Part shown: piece after piece, positions 21,372 to 33,898 of the stretch
Position numbering within the stretch: position 1 is the first letter of the stretch
Layout of the letters: each line of letters opens with the position of its first letter
Source: Meandrina meandrites
Lineage: Eukaryota > Cnidaria > Anthozoa > Scleractinia > Meandrinidae
Direction of reading: 5' to 3'
NCBI GenBank assembly: GCA_963693305.1
Contig: OY855905.1
Coordinates: 17,645,437 to 17,709,436, forward strand
DNA: 64,000 bases
The notes under the pieces: model-generated
The model's database searches: none
What the model saw: the letters and a program-made list of their open reading frames with translations, nothing else
What the model was told of the DNA's origin: nothing
Translations under genes and position numbers: made by a program

Positions 21372-22715
21372 CAGGAGCGGATCTGGGGGGGGGGGGGGGG
21401 GGGATGGCCACCCCCCTTTAGCCTATGAGAAGCACATGGGAGGAAAGGTCATTTTGTTGTATTCGGAGGATCCATACCTGGCTTCGTAACACATTGACCA
21501 CCGAACGACTCTCAGATTTGGCTGTCACCGCCACGCATGCAAATACAGCTACCATCGATAGAAGGCTTTTTGCGAAACATTTGTGGCACAGCATCTAGAC
21601 AAACGACGGCGTCTTCCTTTTCAGTTTCTCCAAATCAGACAGTCAGTAGTAAAATTTACTGCTTGCAGCATTACTCTTAACAAAGTAAGGCCACTCGTCC
21701 TACAAATGTAGTCATTATCGAAAAAAAAAATAATAGGTGGAAAATAGACAGCGGAAAATGCAATATTTATTAACACATTTGTGTCAGTATTCAATATTCT
21801 TATTTCCCTTCACTTTCCACATTTCGAAGAGAGGCCAAGTTTTGGCGGAATTTCACCGTAAGTGCACAACTGTTGTTGCACGGTTTCACGATATGGCAGC
21901 AACAATTGGTCCCTTAATTTTGCCTTTTCTGTCCAATGAACAAGTTCATCAAGGCAAATAGGTAAACGAATTTCAGAAGTTGGAAATATTTCTTATGTTA
22001 TATTTCCGATTTCGAAAGCATGCAGAAAATTTGAAAATATAGTGATTGTTAAGTTCAACGGTAGCTCACGCGTGGTGTCCTTGGTGAAGGCAGACAGCTT
22101 TCGGGGTGAAATTCTTCACATGAAGTTCGTAAGTGTTCAAAATGAAACCTAGACGACAGGTTAAAAAAACCTTGCTAATACAAGCCTTCAACATACCGTT
22201 GTAAATAGTGAGTATTGGAAGTAAAGAGAAGAGGAACTGCGGCGATCCCTGGCAAGCACGAAAAGAGACCGTCAATTTTTCAAGTAATACATCATTTAAA
22301 CGACAGCAAATTTATCCCCTTTTAACACTGGAAGATAATTTTGCGCAACTTTTTTTTAGCCTGTAGAAAAAAAGCGCTGTTAGCTCAGAGTAAAGTTCTC
22401 TGAGATTTAAGTCCACCAACATCGGGCTACACTAGAAAACAGCTAAAATTCACCAAAACTTCTTTCCGGTTTGAAAAGTTCCCTCGCCTGCTGCGTCGAA
22501 AACTTGGGAGAACACCGAACTATTGGCCGACTGGCAGGTTAAAGCGTTTGTTATAGATCCGTTTATGCGTTGTAGAGTAGCAAGAATTTGCAGTTTTGCA
22601 GGTTCCAATTCGTCCTTCCTAAATTGCAACGTTTTGGGGTAAAGGTAGTGAAATTTAAAGTAAATTAACGTATAGTTTGGTGGCCGATATTAAAAAATAC
22701 CTGGATCCGTCCCTG
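21372..22715. mobile_element. hAT-like non-autonomous element
   Basis: Left end CAGGAGCGGATCTGGGG and right end CCTGGATCCGTCCCTG are inverted. CAGGNGCGGATCCAGG is a common hAT terminus. An 18-base G tract (21385-21402) directly follows the left terminus. No transposase motif is seen in the 1.3 kb between them. The flanking 8-mers do not match, so the target duplication has decayed or the ends are slightly misplaced. Confidence 0.6.
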
Positions 22716-22898
22716 CTCCTACATGCAAGATCTGTTCTCTACTAGTTACATAACTCTGAAAGCATCCTGCAGATACACAAACCTATACCTAATTATCTTA
22801 AGCGCAGTTTTGGTCTTTCCGGGGCGGTTCTTAGAATGAACTACCATCAGAATTACGTAGGCCATAAACCCTTGCAAGATTCAGAAAGGGAATAAATG

Positions 22899-24174
22899 AA
22901 GGTGTGAGGGCAAGACTAACACATCAAGTTTTGGCTTAATTGAACATTGTCAAAAACAACTCCAAACTTCGCATGCAAGTTTGTTTATGTGTGCTAAACA
23001 CTGCCCTGTATTTCATTTCGCTGGTCTTACCTGCGTTTTCTAAAAATAATACATGCAAAAAGACAAGATTTTTGCTGGCGGCACCTAAAGGAATTTTCTT
23101 TGACAAACGATAAACAAAGGAAACCTTTTGTTCCTCAAAACAATGAAACCAGCGAACGTTTTAGGGATTATACTAACCCTAAGGGTAGGTTTAACGTCCC
23201 AAGTTAGGGTTAAGCGGCTTAACCCTAGGGCAAAAGCGAACCCCGAGTCTTACGATTAGTCTTGCTTTCAGTCAAGTGCCGCTTGCTCTCACTTCTATCT
23301 CCACTCCTTACATCATCACAGATCTCAGTACAAAATCTCGCGAAATCAAGAGATAGACTTCTTAGGTTTTCCTTCGCACGAATCGATTGATTTGGATGAA
23401 TATTTAATGAGGCACAGAAAAAGTTTTGGCGATGAAAGGTCCCCTGCGAAACAACCAAGTCAAGTCTAAAACCAGCTCGCTTCTCGGCAACTTTGTCGAA
23501 GCAGCACCCAAGCGGATAATGCAAAACTCACGCTGACAAAGTTTCTGACAAGAAAACTGTTTTAGACTTTCCGCTTGGATCGATCTGCCCTTTGTAAGAA
23601 AACATTCACTCGAGCGCCAACTGAAAACAGCACTATTGTGCAAAACAAAAGTCAGAACAGCCCTCAGTTCTTCGAGAGATGCGTTTGATTTGCAGGCATC
23701 CGGACTTAATGTCCTTCAGCCACCAAGCGGCCGCACTTGTGGTCAAACGACCGATATGCAAGCAGATTCATTTTCACAAGCAAAACGCCATCTTTTTCTG
23801 TCTTTCCTGACACATGACCACTACGTCACAATGCTCACAATACTCAGTCTCTAAAAGGAAATCGATAAGCAAACATGGCCCCGAGTCAAGACAGGTTTTT
23901 GAAATGGTTGACGCTTACAAAACCGTACAAGGAAAGATTTGCATGCGATGCGTAGGAAAACTCACACTGCTGGCTGACTGTGGAGAACTTAAGCTTGCAA
24001 AACGCCGTTTTTTTGCATATATAATTTCTGAGAAACGAAGGTAAGGCCAGCGAAATGAAATACTGGGCAGTGTTAAGCACACGTAAACAAACTTGCATGC
24101 GAAGATTGGAGTTGTTTTTGACAATGTTCAATTTAGCCAAAAACTTGATGTGTTAGTCTTGCCCTCATGCCTTC
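22899..24174. mobile_element. TIR element of 1.28 kb, arms about 165 bp
   Basis: GAAGGTGTGAGGGCAAGACT at the left mirrors the right end (AGTCTTGCCCTCATGCCTTC). The arms continue through AACTCCAAACTTCGCATGCA and CATTTCGCTGG. AAAT flanks both sides and may be a target duplication. The right half is shared with 40150-40720. Interior open frames have no domain. The family is unknown. Confidence 0.75.
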
Positions 24175-25313
24175 AAATGACTTATAGTCCTCAACGGGCA
24201 CTCACACAGCAAACACGTAAACAAGTATTTTAGATCTTTTTTATCTTTTTATACTGATTGTTTTTACATGTAACTGTGTCTAAATAAAGTTTGTCTATGT
24301 CTACGTCTACCAACGAGGCTGATTATAATCAGCCCATATCCGTTCAAAAAATAAATAACAGTGGAGGAGAGCTGTGATGGTACGAACAAGGCACGCCTAT
24401 TTCGTCATTCGCTGACACTTGAAAGTAATGTTGAGATAACTGGTGCCAAACGCCAAAACGTCTCGAACAATTAAGTAGTCCAGTCAAGTTTATTTAGCAA
24501 TGAATGAAAGCCCGAAATGGTAGAAAATGCTTATTACACCAGAATATGTTAATAAACAAGTGCAGTAGAGTAAGTGATGAACAACAAAGTGACAAGCACA
24601 ATACAAGCCATGCCTCACGCTGAGGATAAATGAGAAAAACTTACATACTCCTGCCAAGCAAGATAGCGGGCAGTCATGGAGCATCTAAAGAAAAATGCAT
24701 TGGCTTGAGGAAGAATTCACTAACTAATTCTTAGTACGAGTGCATAAGAAAGACATGAGTGCAAAGATAGCAAGAGGAAGAAAGGCGTAGACAGAGCCCC
24801 AGGATTCCCATTTTGGTTTATTGTAATCGTAGATCTCCCCCGTGCTCTCGTCTACTCAACCAAAAGCGCAATAGAAAAAAAGAATAATCCATTATAAAAC
24901 GATAATTAAAATTTCTTGGCTTTAAATTCTTGGAAAGTGCAAGCTGATCCAAAGACATAAAACACCGTTTTTCCGGCATTTGCAACACGTCTTTAACCAC
25001 TCGCTCTCATCTCCAGCCTCGCTACCATTCAAAGGCCAAGACACTTAGCAGACAATTGTGAATGATCTATTTAAAATCCAACTTTCCCCAACCACTCCGA
25101 ACAGATCAATAACGGTGACTTGAAACTATCAAAGGACAATAGGATAAGTTGGGCGTTTGTTACATTTTACATTTCATTTCATTTTGCGATGTAAGAGGTG
25201 AACATCGCTATGCCACAGGCCAAGATCTGTTTGAAATCACAGGGTGTACACTAATATAATGGGAGACCATTAACATTAAATACAAACTTCAAAATACTGC
25301 TATTAAGACTCAC
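24175..25313. other. Intron sequence, unassigned
   Basis: The phrase AAATAAAGTTTGTCTATG near 24280 looks like a retroelement 3' end followed by CTACGTCTAC. No coding remnant precedes it. Nothing else was recognised. Confidence 0.35.
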
Positions 25314-25596
25314 CGACAGTAGACGACAGTGTGACTTCTATTGAATCATATAAAGTTTTGGTCTCAACAAAGGGGAGTTTCTGTGGAGATGGGTATACTA
25401 TATTCATCTCTTGTCTGCAGGATGTTTTCCATGCTGTCACATCCAGGATAGCTTGATGCAAGGCATCTCTCCAGCATGCATATTCCTCATATGAGTCAGA
25501 CGCCAACACTGGCTCCTTCTCAGGAGTAAGACTTGTAAGAATAAGGATGTGCCGGTGCTGGAAGGTAGGACTGATGGTGTCTGCTATATCCATGTG
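25314..25596 (-). CDS. Rhotekin-like gene, PH domain C-terminal half
   Basis: The exon lies between an acceptor (TTATAATTAG before 25596) and a consensus donor (GTGAGT starting at 25313). It encodes 94 residues in phase 0. HILILTS is a PH beta strand. EPVLASDSYEEYACWRDALH contains the invariant tryptophan of the C-terminal PH helix. DVTAWKTSCRQEMNI follows directly, and this pattern (W-K, C, M-x-I after the helix) resembles rhotekin more than other PH families. The final 30 residues are a linker, PSPQKLPFVETKTLYDSIEV. It joins the 43.5-kb exon upstream, together completing one PH fold, and the 15.5-kb exon downstream. Confidence 0.82.
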
Positions 25597-26314
25597 CTAA
25601 TTATAAACCAGGAAAAAGCATCGTTAAACGATGTCCTCTCAAAGAAGGTGACCCTAAAATACAGGTTTGTCATTGTAAAGATTCCTGTTTTCTGGGTTTA
25701 GAATGCAGTCATTACATTAAACATGCATAAAGGCCTGAGTTGAATTGCAAAAGTAAACTTGAGCTGTATCTGAAAATTGTGACAATTTATCACTTGTAGA
25801 TACTTGTAACAGCCTACTGGGAAAGTGCACATTTCTGGTTATATTGACGTAAAGGCAGAAAAGTGATCGACTGGCCATAAAATGTTCTGTATACCAACAT
25901 GACATACTGAATAACCAAGTGATTGTGGGTTGAGAGAAGCACTATAATATATATTTTTTGTAAACGGCCATACAGATCGGACGAGAATATTTTATTCTAC
26001 TTGTGAAATAAACACATTAAATTGAATGCAAAGTATTGTTATGCGATTCGGTAGAGATCTGTATCAAATGTTAATGAATACTAATTAGCTGAGCAGGAGT
26101 TTGTATCAAAAGGTAATTCTATTGTTTGATTTGTATTGGGGTTTACAGTTGTGTACATGTGATCTGAACACTGTGCTGGGATTGGTTTGCACCCTCATGA
26201 ATAGTTGATGAATTTTACAACTTTACATCTTGTTTGTGTAATTATTTAAGAATTATTCACTGAAGTGGAGGTAAATATCCAATACCTTCACCGACACTGA
26301 GGTGAATAATTGTT
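25597..26314. other. Intron sequence with small inverted repeat
   Basis: A short inverted pair (AATTATTCACTGAAGTGGAGG against ACTGAGGTGAATAATT) at about 26248-26312 forms a small MITE-like hairpin, abutting the next element. Confidence 0.4.
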
Positions 26315-26500
26315 TTAGTATATACCACACAAGTTGAATAACTAGCAGACCAAAACATTACTTTCGGTACCCAAAGCCACGCGCAAAGCCATTTTGTTTC
26401 TCTTCCGCTACTCGGAGGTGAATAGTACTTTGCTAATCACCTCCGAGTTAACCAATCAGTGCGCGCGGAAAGCACTATTCACTTGTGTGGTATATACTAA
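26315..26500. mobile_element. 186-bp MITE with TTAGTATATACCACAC ends
   Basis: TTAGTATATACCACACAAGT at the left exactly mirrors ACTTGTGTGGTATATACTAA at the right. An internal hairpin (CTCGGAGGTGA with TCACCTCCGAG) lies at 26410-26448. The same terminal motif bounds the element at 59104-60231. Confidence 0.85.
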
Positions 26501-26874
26501 TCAATATTATATTTTACAACACATTCCTTTCAATTCTTCTTATTGTTATTGTTCTTATTTCTTATTGTTGCAACTGATACGTCTACTACTAATCACTCTT
26601 GCTTGATCCAGGGAGTGATGTATAGTAATAACACATATCTTCTTGACAATCAATCAAAAGGAGGGCTATTGTTTCTATTATCTAGCTCAGCTTAAGTTTT
26701 CTAGACAGTATTTGTTTTGGACCTTAGAGATAAATTCTTTTAGGAAAATTGATTTGTCACTTAGCTAGCATGAATTTATGTAGTGGCGCATTGAAGGAAG
26801 GTATAGTTATACAAAGGTTTTGTTATCGTACGAATTACTAAACACACCGAACAACATTTCTTCTGTTGTTAGGG

Positions 26875-27231
26875 TACCGTAAAATTCTGGTTATAAGCCC
26901 CCCCCCCCCCCCCCCCCCCGCTTATACGCCCCCCGATTATAGGCCCATCTAACTGGAAACAAAAAAATACATCCGGATGTATGCCCCCATCTGTTGGATG
27001 ACAATACTGAACAGGATTAAATGTTGCTTTATTTTGACTTTTTAACTTAAAAACGTATTTCGATCAACACTACTGTTGCTCGTTTCAAAACATTTTTTTA
27101 TCAGCTTATAAGTCTTCCCCCCCTCCCCGGATATAAGGCCCTAAACTTATAAGCCCCTAAACTTATAAGCCCACCCAAAACCCCTTACAAAGTTGTATAC
27201 GCCCAGAGCTTATAACCAGAATTTCACGGTA
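26875..27231. mobile_element. 357-bp MITE with TA-flanked ends and a C22 tract
   Basis: TACCGTAAAATTCTGGTTAT at the left mirrors ATAACCAGAATTTCACGGTA at the right. TA at both extremes suggests a mariner-type target site. A 22-base C run (26898-26919) lies right inside the left arm. The interior repeats the phrase CTTATAAGCCC. Confidence 0.85.
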
Positions 27232-27852
27232 ATTTGACACGCGTTAGTTGTGTCGAACTACTGGAGGGCACTACGTACAAACGACTTCGTGAAAGAGCAC
27301 TCGATAAAAGTGTGATCAATGGAGTCATTTTGTCCGCAGTGAAGGCATCATGTTATTGCATATGCAAAACAGGAGTTATGGGATGAAAGGGGAGTTCAAG
27401 CGGTGGGTCGGTCAGTCGGTCAGAGGTAAACTAAAAGGCATTGACAGATGGTTGGCAGACCCGACTCGCAGTTGGACATATTTTTTTATAAAGACCCATG
27501 ACAGATCACTGTACTTTGTGCGCTTATTTGTTTGTTTTGATCAAGTACTTGGCTGTATGTGATGATAAGTTGAAAATCGATTGTGAACATATTCTGCTTT
27601 TATTTAGTCTTAAATCTGGTGTATGTTGTTTCTGCCACATAGAAAACCAAGTTTGCATGTGACGGTCAAAGCAAAATTGAAAGCAAAGTTTGTATAATCG
27701 TTAGCTGACAGATGATCAGTGTCACGCTGTGCGCCACAAAGGTCAACTGCATCGCTAAATTTTTACAACAATCGAAGAAGGCAAGATCAAACTTATCATG
27801 CTCAAAAAGATATTGCTGACGGATTACCATTCCCATGTATATATTTTAACGA

Positions 27853-29238
27853 CCGGTGTCACAGCGAATTTGGACCCCCCATCCGCGGATTTGGACCCCC
27901 CGGTCCAAATCCGCTAGCGGATATGGACCCCCCGGACCAAATCCGCTAGCGGATATGGACCCCCCTTCGCGGATTTTCACCCCCCTAAAAAAGTTGTTAT
28001 TTTAAACTTTGTTTCCTTCTCACTCAGTAACTTTTTCCATTTCTAAGCTTTTTTTTAACGTTCCCTTGGATGACAACACAAAACTCCGGTAACTAACAGA
28101 ATGAAGACAAATGCATATCTCGTTTTAATTCTGCCATGTTATAATAGCGATGCAACTTTGCGTTCTATGGCAGGCCTCTAAATTATTACAGAAAATGACT
28201 ATAATTCATTGACAAGCTTAACAAAAACTAAAGACCGGACTAATGACAGCGTCTAACTAAGGATCCTGTTAGCAATGAAATGGTTAATCTTGTTTCTTGT
28301 TTCAGTTGCGGCTTTCGAAATCGCTCTAAAATTTTGCGTATTGTGGACAGCCTGAACCACGACGGAAAATTTTTGGTTTTTATATTTGGAATAGAACACT
28401 CAGCAATAGCTCAGCAATTAAATGTGACACAATTAACTGCGACGTTTAAAACCAATTGCCGAATTTTTTAATTCGAGTTGACTCGAATAAGCATTGTATT
28501 TTGCGCATGTAAACTGCGACGTTTAAACCAGGCTTAATTTACAAAGAAGCAATAAAACTTGCTCTTCTGCTTTTTGTGAAAATCTTTCTATTTCAAGTTT
28601 ACAACTTTTAACAAAGCTTATACTACAAACAAAACACTTCTTACGCTGTAAAAGTCGAGAAAATTGCTCTTTGTTTTATCGGCAAAGCGAAAAATAATTA
28701 GAGGAAATCTATTGTGTAAAGTAAAAACAAAAAGAAAAGAATGTAATTAGAGTCCAGTAGTAATCTTATTGTCCTGTGTCTTTTCAGGTTTTGCAAATTC
28801 ACTCAACTGAACATTTATTCTAATAAACTAACTTGACCATTAGGGACTTGTTAGCTGAACTTGTTTTATAAATTTGGCTCTCCACTTTAGGCTCGGGCCA
28901 ACAAAAAATGACCCTTGATGCTCGTTTGGAAAACGTTGCTTCAGGATATTGACAATAAAAAAAAATTTGCATTGGACATGCATGCTCTGTTTGGTAAACA
29001 CTGGGGCGTACCTTCTCTATTTCCTCTTTTCAATGTCCATGAAATATTCGTGTTGACATTTAATCATCTTTTCTTTTATTCCTTTAGGAATCCAGGAGTA
29101 CAAAATTAAAGTATGATCACTTTTGTTGGGGGGTCCAAATTCGCAGCTAGCGGATTTGGACCGGGGGGTCCATATCCGCTAGCGGATTTGGACCGGGGGG
29201 ACCAAATCAAGGGGGGTCCAAATCCGCCAGGACACCGG
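27853..29238. mobile_element. TIR element with palindromic GGACCCCCC-rich ends
   Basis: CCGGTGTCACAGCGAATTTG at the left mirrors the right end, whose inverse begins CCGGTGTCCTGGCGGATTTG. Next to each end sits a cluster of the palindrome-rich phrase CCAAATCCGCTAGCGGATAT joined by GGACCCCCC. Three to four copies lie at 27870-27985 and three to four inverted at 29130-29225. About 1.1 kb of AT-rich interior has no coding domain. No target duplication was confirmed. Confidence 0.75.
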
Positions 29239-29680
29239 CAGCTGCTACAAACTATTCGTGTGATCAAAGCTCAAAGTTGCAAAACAACAGATGCGCGGAT
29301 CAATAAAAACGATGATATGTTTTCAAACGCGTATCGAAAAATACAGAGAGGACAACAACTTGCCTCCAAAGTCATCCAGATGTACACGCAATCGAATTCC
29401 ACCGAAAAGTCGTTCCACGTGTCATCGAGTTCACCACAAAATCAGACTTCGCGGTTCAAAATTGCAAATATCATTGGCGAAGAAAAAATTGCAACAACAT
29501 CAAATATTCTTAGCTGTACAAACGTTGTACAACTCAGCAAAGCCATTGTGAGCTGCGTTCAAAAGCCAAGATTCTTGTTGTGACCAGAGAGTTTAGGACG
29601 AACAATCTTCCTTTTATCATGATATCAGAACCTGGCCAACTATATACTGACTGTAGAATATCTTGAGTAGCAGACAAAAT
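29239..29680. other. Intron sequence, unassigned open frame
   Basis: A plus-strand frame is open to 29583 and reads like protein in places (DDMFSNAYRKIQRGQQLASK). It has no recognised domain, and its upstream part lies in the preceding transposon end. Confidence 0.3.
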
Positions 29681-29717
29681 TGGCTATCTTTAAAGAGGGG
29701 AATGGGAAATGGAGAAT

Positions 29718-29996
29718 GGGCTGGAGAATGTTTAAAACGGGGAATCTTTAAAACGGCGAATCTTTACAATGGGGAATCTTTAAAAGCGGGAATCTTTAAC
29801 ACGGGGAATCCTTAAAACGTGGAATCTTTAAAAGCAGGAATCTTTAAAATGGGGTATCTTTAAAAGCGGGAATCTTTAAAAGCGGGAATCTTTAAAATGG
29901 GGAATCTTTAAAAGCGGGAATCTTTAAAATGGGGAATCTTTAAAAGCGGGAATCTTTAAAATGAGGAATCTTTAAAACGGGGAATCTTTAAAATGG
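29718..29996 (+). repeat. 16-bp tandem array, left end (about 17 units)
   Basis: Unit CGGGGAATCTTTAAAA with variants GCGGGAATCTTTAAAA and TGGGGAATCTTTAAAA. The 9-base core GAATCTTTA is nearly invariant. Confidence 0.95.
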
Positions 29997-31130
29997 AAAC
30001 GAAACGAAATTGAAACGCTCTGCTCTGCTCGGCTTTGCTTCGCTCGCCGAATATTTCTTTTTGCCCTTTCCACACGCTCTCGCTACAAGACCAGTTCGCA
30101 AGATAAAATACCTTTTAATAAATGTTTTTTTAAAAAACCAGGTAACGTTATTATTAGTAGCTATTACGGCCTCTAACATTGCGCATTCTGGCCATTTTAC
30201 AGGAAATGTCATAAGGACATGCAAAGGTCAAGTTTAAACTCAATCTCCTCAGGGAATATATCTGTCAGGTTATATCTGTCAGAAAATATATCTCAGGTTA
30301 TATGTCTGTCACTTTGTTCTACATGTTGGTGAGTTTCCATGATTAGAAAACCCCTCAACAATGCTTGAAGATGAAAGAAAAACGACAATACGGGACTGTT
30401 ATTCGCTCACGAACAAATTTTAGCCTACATTTTATCCGGACTTGTTCTTTGTGACCACTTTTGCCAAGATGTCGCGACAAGGTCGGTTGTCATTGGTCAC
30501 TGCAAGCCTGGTGAGGCGCTCAATTTCAATTGTTGACAACCCTAGGTTCAAACTTCATTCAAATAATTTACAACGTGTAATATTCCTGATTTTTTTGGCT
30601 CAATTGTTTTGGATTTACTTTTTTGCGGTGTGACAGTGGACACAGTGGAAATCAGCGATTGATCAGATAATTACTGAAGAGCAGTCTATGAATAGAAAAC
30701 TGTGGGAAAACGCCAGGAACACTAAAGTACTCTACTCAATCTCAAATGCTACTATTCACAGAAATAAAAAAACCATAATAGCGAAATTATTTCCATTGAA
30801 AAGAAAAATCGCAAGCGGGAAAGCTATATTCTCCCAAAGCCATTCCAAATGGCGGGAAAACAAGAGAGACATGCCAACACGTCAGGCAAACTTTTGCCCT
30901 TTCTCAGTCTTGTTGATGTTCGGTCAACATGACTTAATTGAAGTTTCCTTTGGCTTTTGCCAATAAGCAGAAAAAAAAATAGATAAGTTCGATAGCTTAC
31001 CGCCGTTTAACTGGGAAGAAATAATGCGCCAAGATATGGTCCGATTCCACATTTTAAAGATTCCCCGTTTTAAAGATTCCTGTTTTAAAGATTTCGAATA
31101 ACAAAATAGCGATATAAAAAGTGAACAACG

Positions 31131-31162
31131 ACGTTTCGATGACTCCATGTCATCATTATCAA
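31131..31162 (-). other. Hammerhead-like hairpin, 3' end of the Penelope element
   Basis: Minus strand: TTGATAA, then T, then a 6-bp stem GATGAC/GTCATC with loop ATGGA, then GAAACG and TCGTT. The order matches hammerhead core, stem II, GAAA and a tiny stem III. The first core base is U and the sixth A instead of C and G. Stem I is not evident. Confidence 0.55.
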
Positions 31163-31243
31163 ATTAAAATTAAATACAAAGTTGAAGCTTTATATAGTGA
31201 TCGGAGAGTGAATGAAAATATTTAGGGTGTGAAAATCTATTTA

Positions 31244-31697
31244 GAGGGTCGTACACGGGGGGTCTCTGACACGATTCACGGACGAAAAAGATCACGAATC
31301 ACGGATATTGAAATTTCATTTTCCCGAATCACGAAAATAAGTACTCTTTTATCCTGTTCTTACGCTACAAATAGTGTTTGAAGAAATCAAAATTGATTAA
31401 GAAATTACGAAAATAAGAAAGAAACATACTCTTTTATCCTGTTCTTACTCTACAAAGAGTGTTTGACGCTACGATAATTATACGGAGATCACATTTGAGG
31501 TCTCGCGTCTCAAAATCAGGCAAAATAAAGTCAATAAAGTGGTGAAATCACGAATATCGGTTATTAATTCAAGCTCTTCACATGTCACGCAAAACCTTCT
31601 GGTCAAGGGTCACGAAGAATAAATTCATTAAATTCACGTTTCACGGAAAATAAAATCAGCTAATCACGCGTCACGAGAATACCCCTGTACGACCCTC
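31244..31697. mobile_element. 454-bp TIR transposon in the Penelope 3' region
   Basis: GAGGGTCGTACACGGGG at the left mirrors CCCCTGTACGACCCTC at the right. TATTTA is duplicated on both sides (31238-31243 and 31698-31703); up to 8 bases can be counted if the ends are shifted. The inverted twin copy at about 36095-36110 has a single uninterrupted TATTTA and so shows the empty site. The interior is rich in the phrase ATCACGAA. Confidence 0.92.
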
Positions 31698-31713
31698 TAT
31701 TTACATAGTCAAT

Positions 31714-32291
31714 TTAAGTAAACAGTTTGGCACAGACGGAGTCTGATTGTGTGTTGAGTTTTGGCTTTATGTTCCTGATGAAGAGCATTTCGTAAAGTAA
31801 ACAATCCAGCTTCGTGCAGCATTTCTTTAAAACAGTGAACTGTTTTTGTACACTGTAGCCTTGCAGCTTGTGGTCTTGTTTTAAGTGTTGACCAATCGCA
31901 GAATATTTATGCTCAGTGATGCGTTGAAAAAGATGTCGGGATGTGAACCCGACATAATCTGCATCACACAGATTACCGGTACATGCGAATTTGTAAACAA
32001 TGCAATTTTGATTTATAAGAGGAGGCTTGGCTTCTACCACTTTGATGTTGTCCATAATTTTTCTGCTTGCAAACACTGGCTGCAGGTCACTTCCAATTTT
32101 CTTGTTGAGGTTGTTAAGATTACGGCGTAAAGCGTCAGCCGATCTCTGGTCTTTAAATGGCAAAACAATTCTGATGGGCTTGTCTTGCTGGGCTTCTTCC
32201 GGTGGTCTTGCTTGATCTCGTGTGCGGATAAAGTTGTTGATGGTTGATTCAATTAGGCGCGGAGGATACTTTAATTTAAGAAACATTGATC
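31714..32291 (-). pseudogene. Penelope GIY-YIG endonuclease part, separated from its RT
   Basis: The minus frame resumes just past the TTAA insertion with MFLKLKYPPRLIESTINNF, a linker, and the endonuclease: CIVYKFAC, NLCDADYVGFTSRHLFQRIT, EHKYSAIGQHLKQDH, and the tail LDCLLYEMLFIRNIKPKLNT. The Y-V-G, R and H residues match the GIY-YIG fold of Penelope elements, which nicks target DNA. It stops at 31714. Relative to the inverted twin at 35773-36087 it carries extra in-frame codons, including a Thr-Gly pair before NLCDADY. Confidence 0.9.
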
Positions 32292-32295
32292 TTAA

Positions 32296-33898
32296 GGTGG
32301 CCCGCGACTATTTTTTGGGAACAGAGGTGCTCTTTTCTAAATCGAGTTTTGGGCATTTAAATCTCAACTGATTTTTCTGATTTTTGGCCATCGAAATAAC
32401 AAATGTTCAAATTTTATAAAGCTTTAAATTATAGGACAAACAAGGCAAACGATCACGAGATATTAGCGCTTTTGAAAAAATATATTTATGAAAAAATCGC
32501 GAATATTTTCCAAACGTAACGACAAATTTTTTCCTAATTAATGTCAACTAGTTCAAAGTGTCCAAGTTTTAATGTGAGAAAGTTTCAATGAGATCGGCTG
32601 GGTAGGAGTCGCTGCACAGTTGACTGTTGAATTTTTGCTTCAGAATATTATGTTTGTGTATAATTGGGAGCTGTTACAACATCGTTTAAGTAATGCTAAG
32701 ATTCCATAGATTTTTTGAAAGCTTAATGCCATCTGAAACGTTGCTGAAAAGTATGGAAAGATCGGAAACTCCTAGCAAAAGTTGTAAATAAATGAAGAGG
32801 AAGAGGTTTACGATGCGTTAATTGTGAATTTTAAAATATTAATTTGTTTCGAATTAAAAAAATCTACCGATTTTTTTTCTTTTATTTTTAAGTATGAGAA
32901 AATACAACATGTATGCAAACGGCTTTATCTAGTTTGGTATGTATGCTTTGAAAACGCTCTTGTTACTGTAAATTATTCAAACTTGCCGCATTCTCAAGAT
33001 TATTTAGCACCTGGAAATAAACATGCCACGGATAAAATTGCGGCTGAGCTTTGTATTCATGCATTTTATTTAGCAATGAATGTGGCATATGGCGTGGTGT
33101 GTTCAATTTCAGGTGCTAAATAATCTTGAGAATGCGGCAAGTTTGAATAATTTACTGTTAAGCGAGGGTTTCCAAAGCGCTTCAAAATGGAAGACGCGAA
33201 GTAGCTATCTTGGTGAGCAAAATTCGACGAGTTTCATCGAGACTAGACACACGGAACTAAATAAAGTTGTTAGCACATATGCTGTATTTTGTCATACTTG
33301 AAAATAAAAGAAAAAAAATCGGTAGATTTTTTTTTAATTCGAAAAAAATGAATATTTTCAAAATTCACAATTTGCACACCGTAAACCTCTTCTGCTTCAT
33401 TTGTTTACAACTTTTGCTGTGAGTCTCCGATCTTTCCATACTTTTCAGCAACGTTTTAGCTGGCATTAAGCTTTCAAATAATACATGGGATCTTAGCATT
33501 ACTTAAACGTTGTTGTAACAGCTCCCAATTATACACAAACATAATATTCTGAAGCAAAAATTCAACAGTCAACTGTGCAGCAATTTCTACCCAGCCGATC
33601 TCGTTGAAACTTGCTCACATTAAAACTTGGATAACTTGAACTAGTTTACATTAATTAGAAAAAATTCTATCGTCGCGTTTGGAAAATATTTGCGTTTTTT
33701 TTCATAAATATATTTCTTCAAAAGTGCTAATATCTCGTGATCGCTTGCCTTGTTTGTCCTATAAATTTAAAGCTTTATAAAATTTGAACATTTGTTATTT
33801 CGATGGCCAAAAATCAGAAAAATCGGTTGAGGTTTACATGCCCAAAACTCGATTTAGAAAAGAGCACCTCCATTCCCAAAAAATAGCCGCGGGCCACC
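32296..33898. mobile_element. 1.6-kb TTAA-flanked palindromic transposon splitting the Penelope frame
   Basis: TTAA lies at 32292-32295 and 33899-33902. GGTGGCCCGCGACTATTTTTT at the left mirrors the right end (AAAAAATAGCCGCGGGCCACC). The arms extend about 720-790 bases each to a central loop near 33010-33110. The right arm has an extra 70-base block (around 33180-33250) missing from the left. It encodes no recognisable transposase, so it is non-autonomous. TTAA targets are used by piggyBac and Kolobok superfamilies; the terminus does not decide between them. Confidence 0.92.

Noticed and set aside
24640..24690. Possible extra rhotekin exon after an acceptor-like TTTCTTTAG
   Set aside because: With the phase left by the 25.3-kb exon it meets a stop after two codons.
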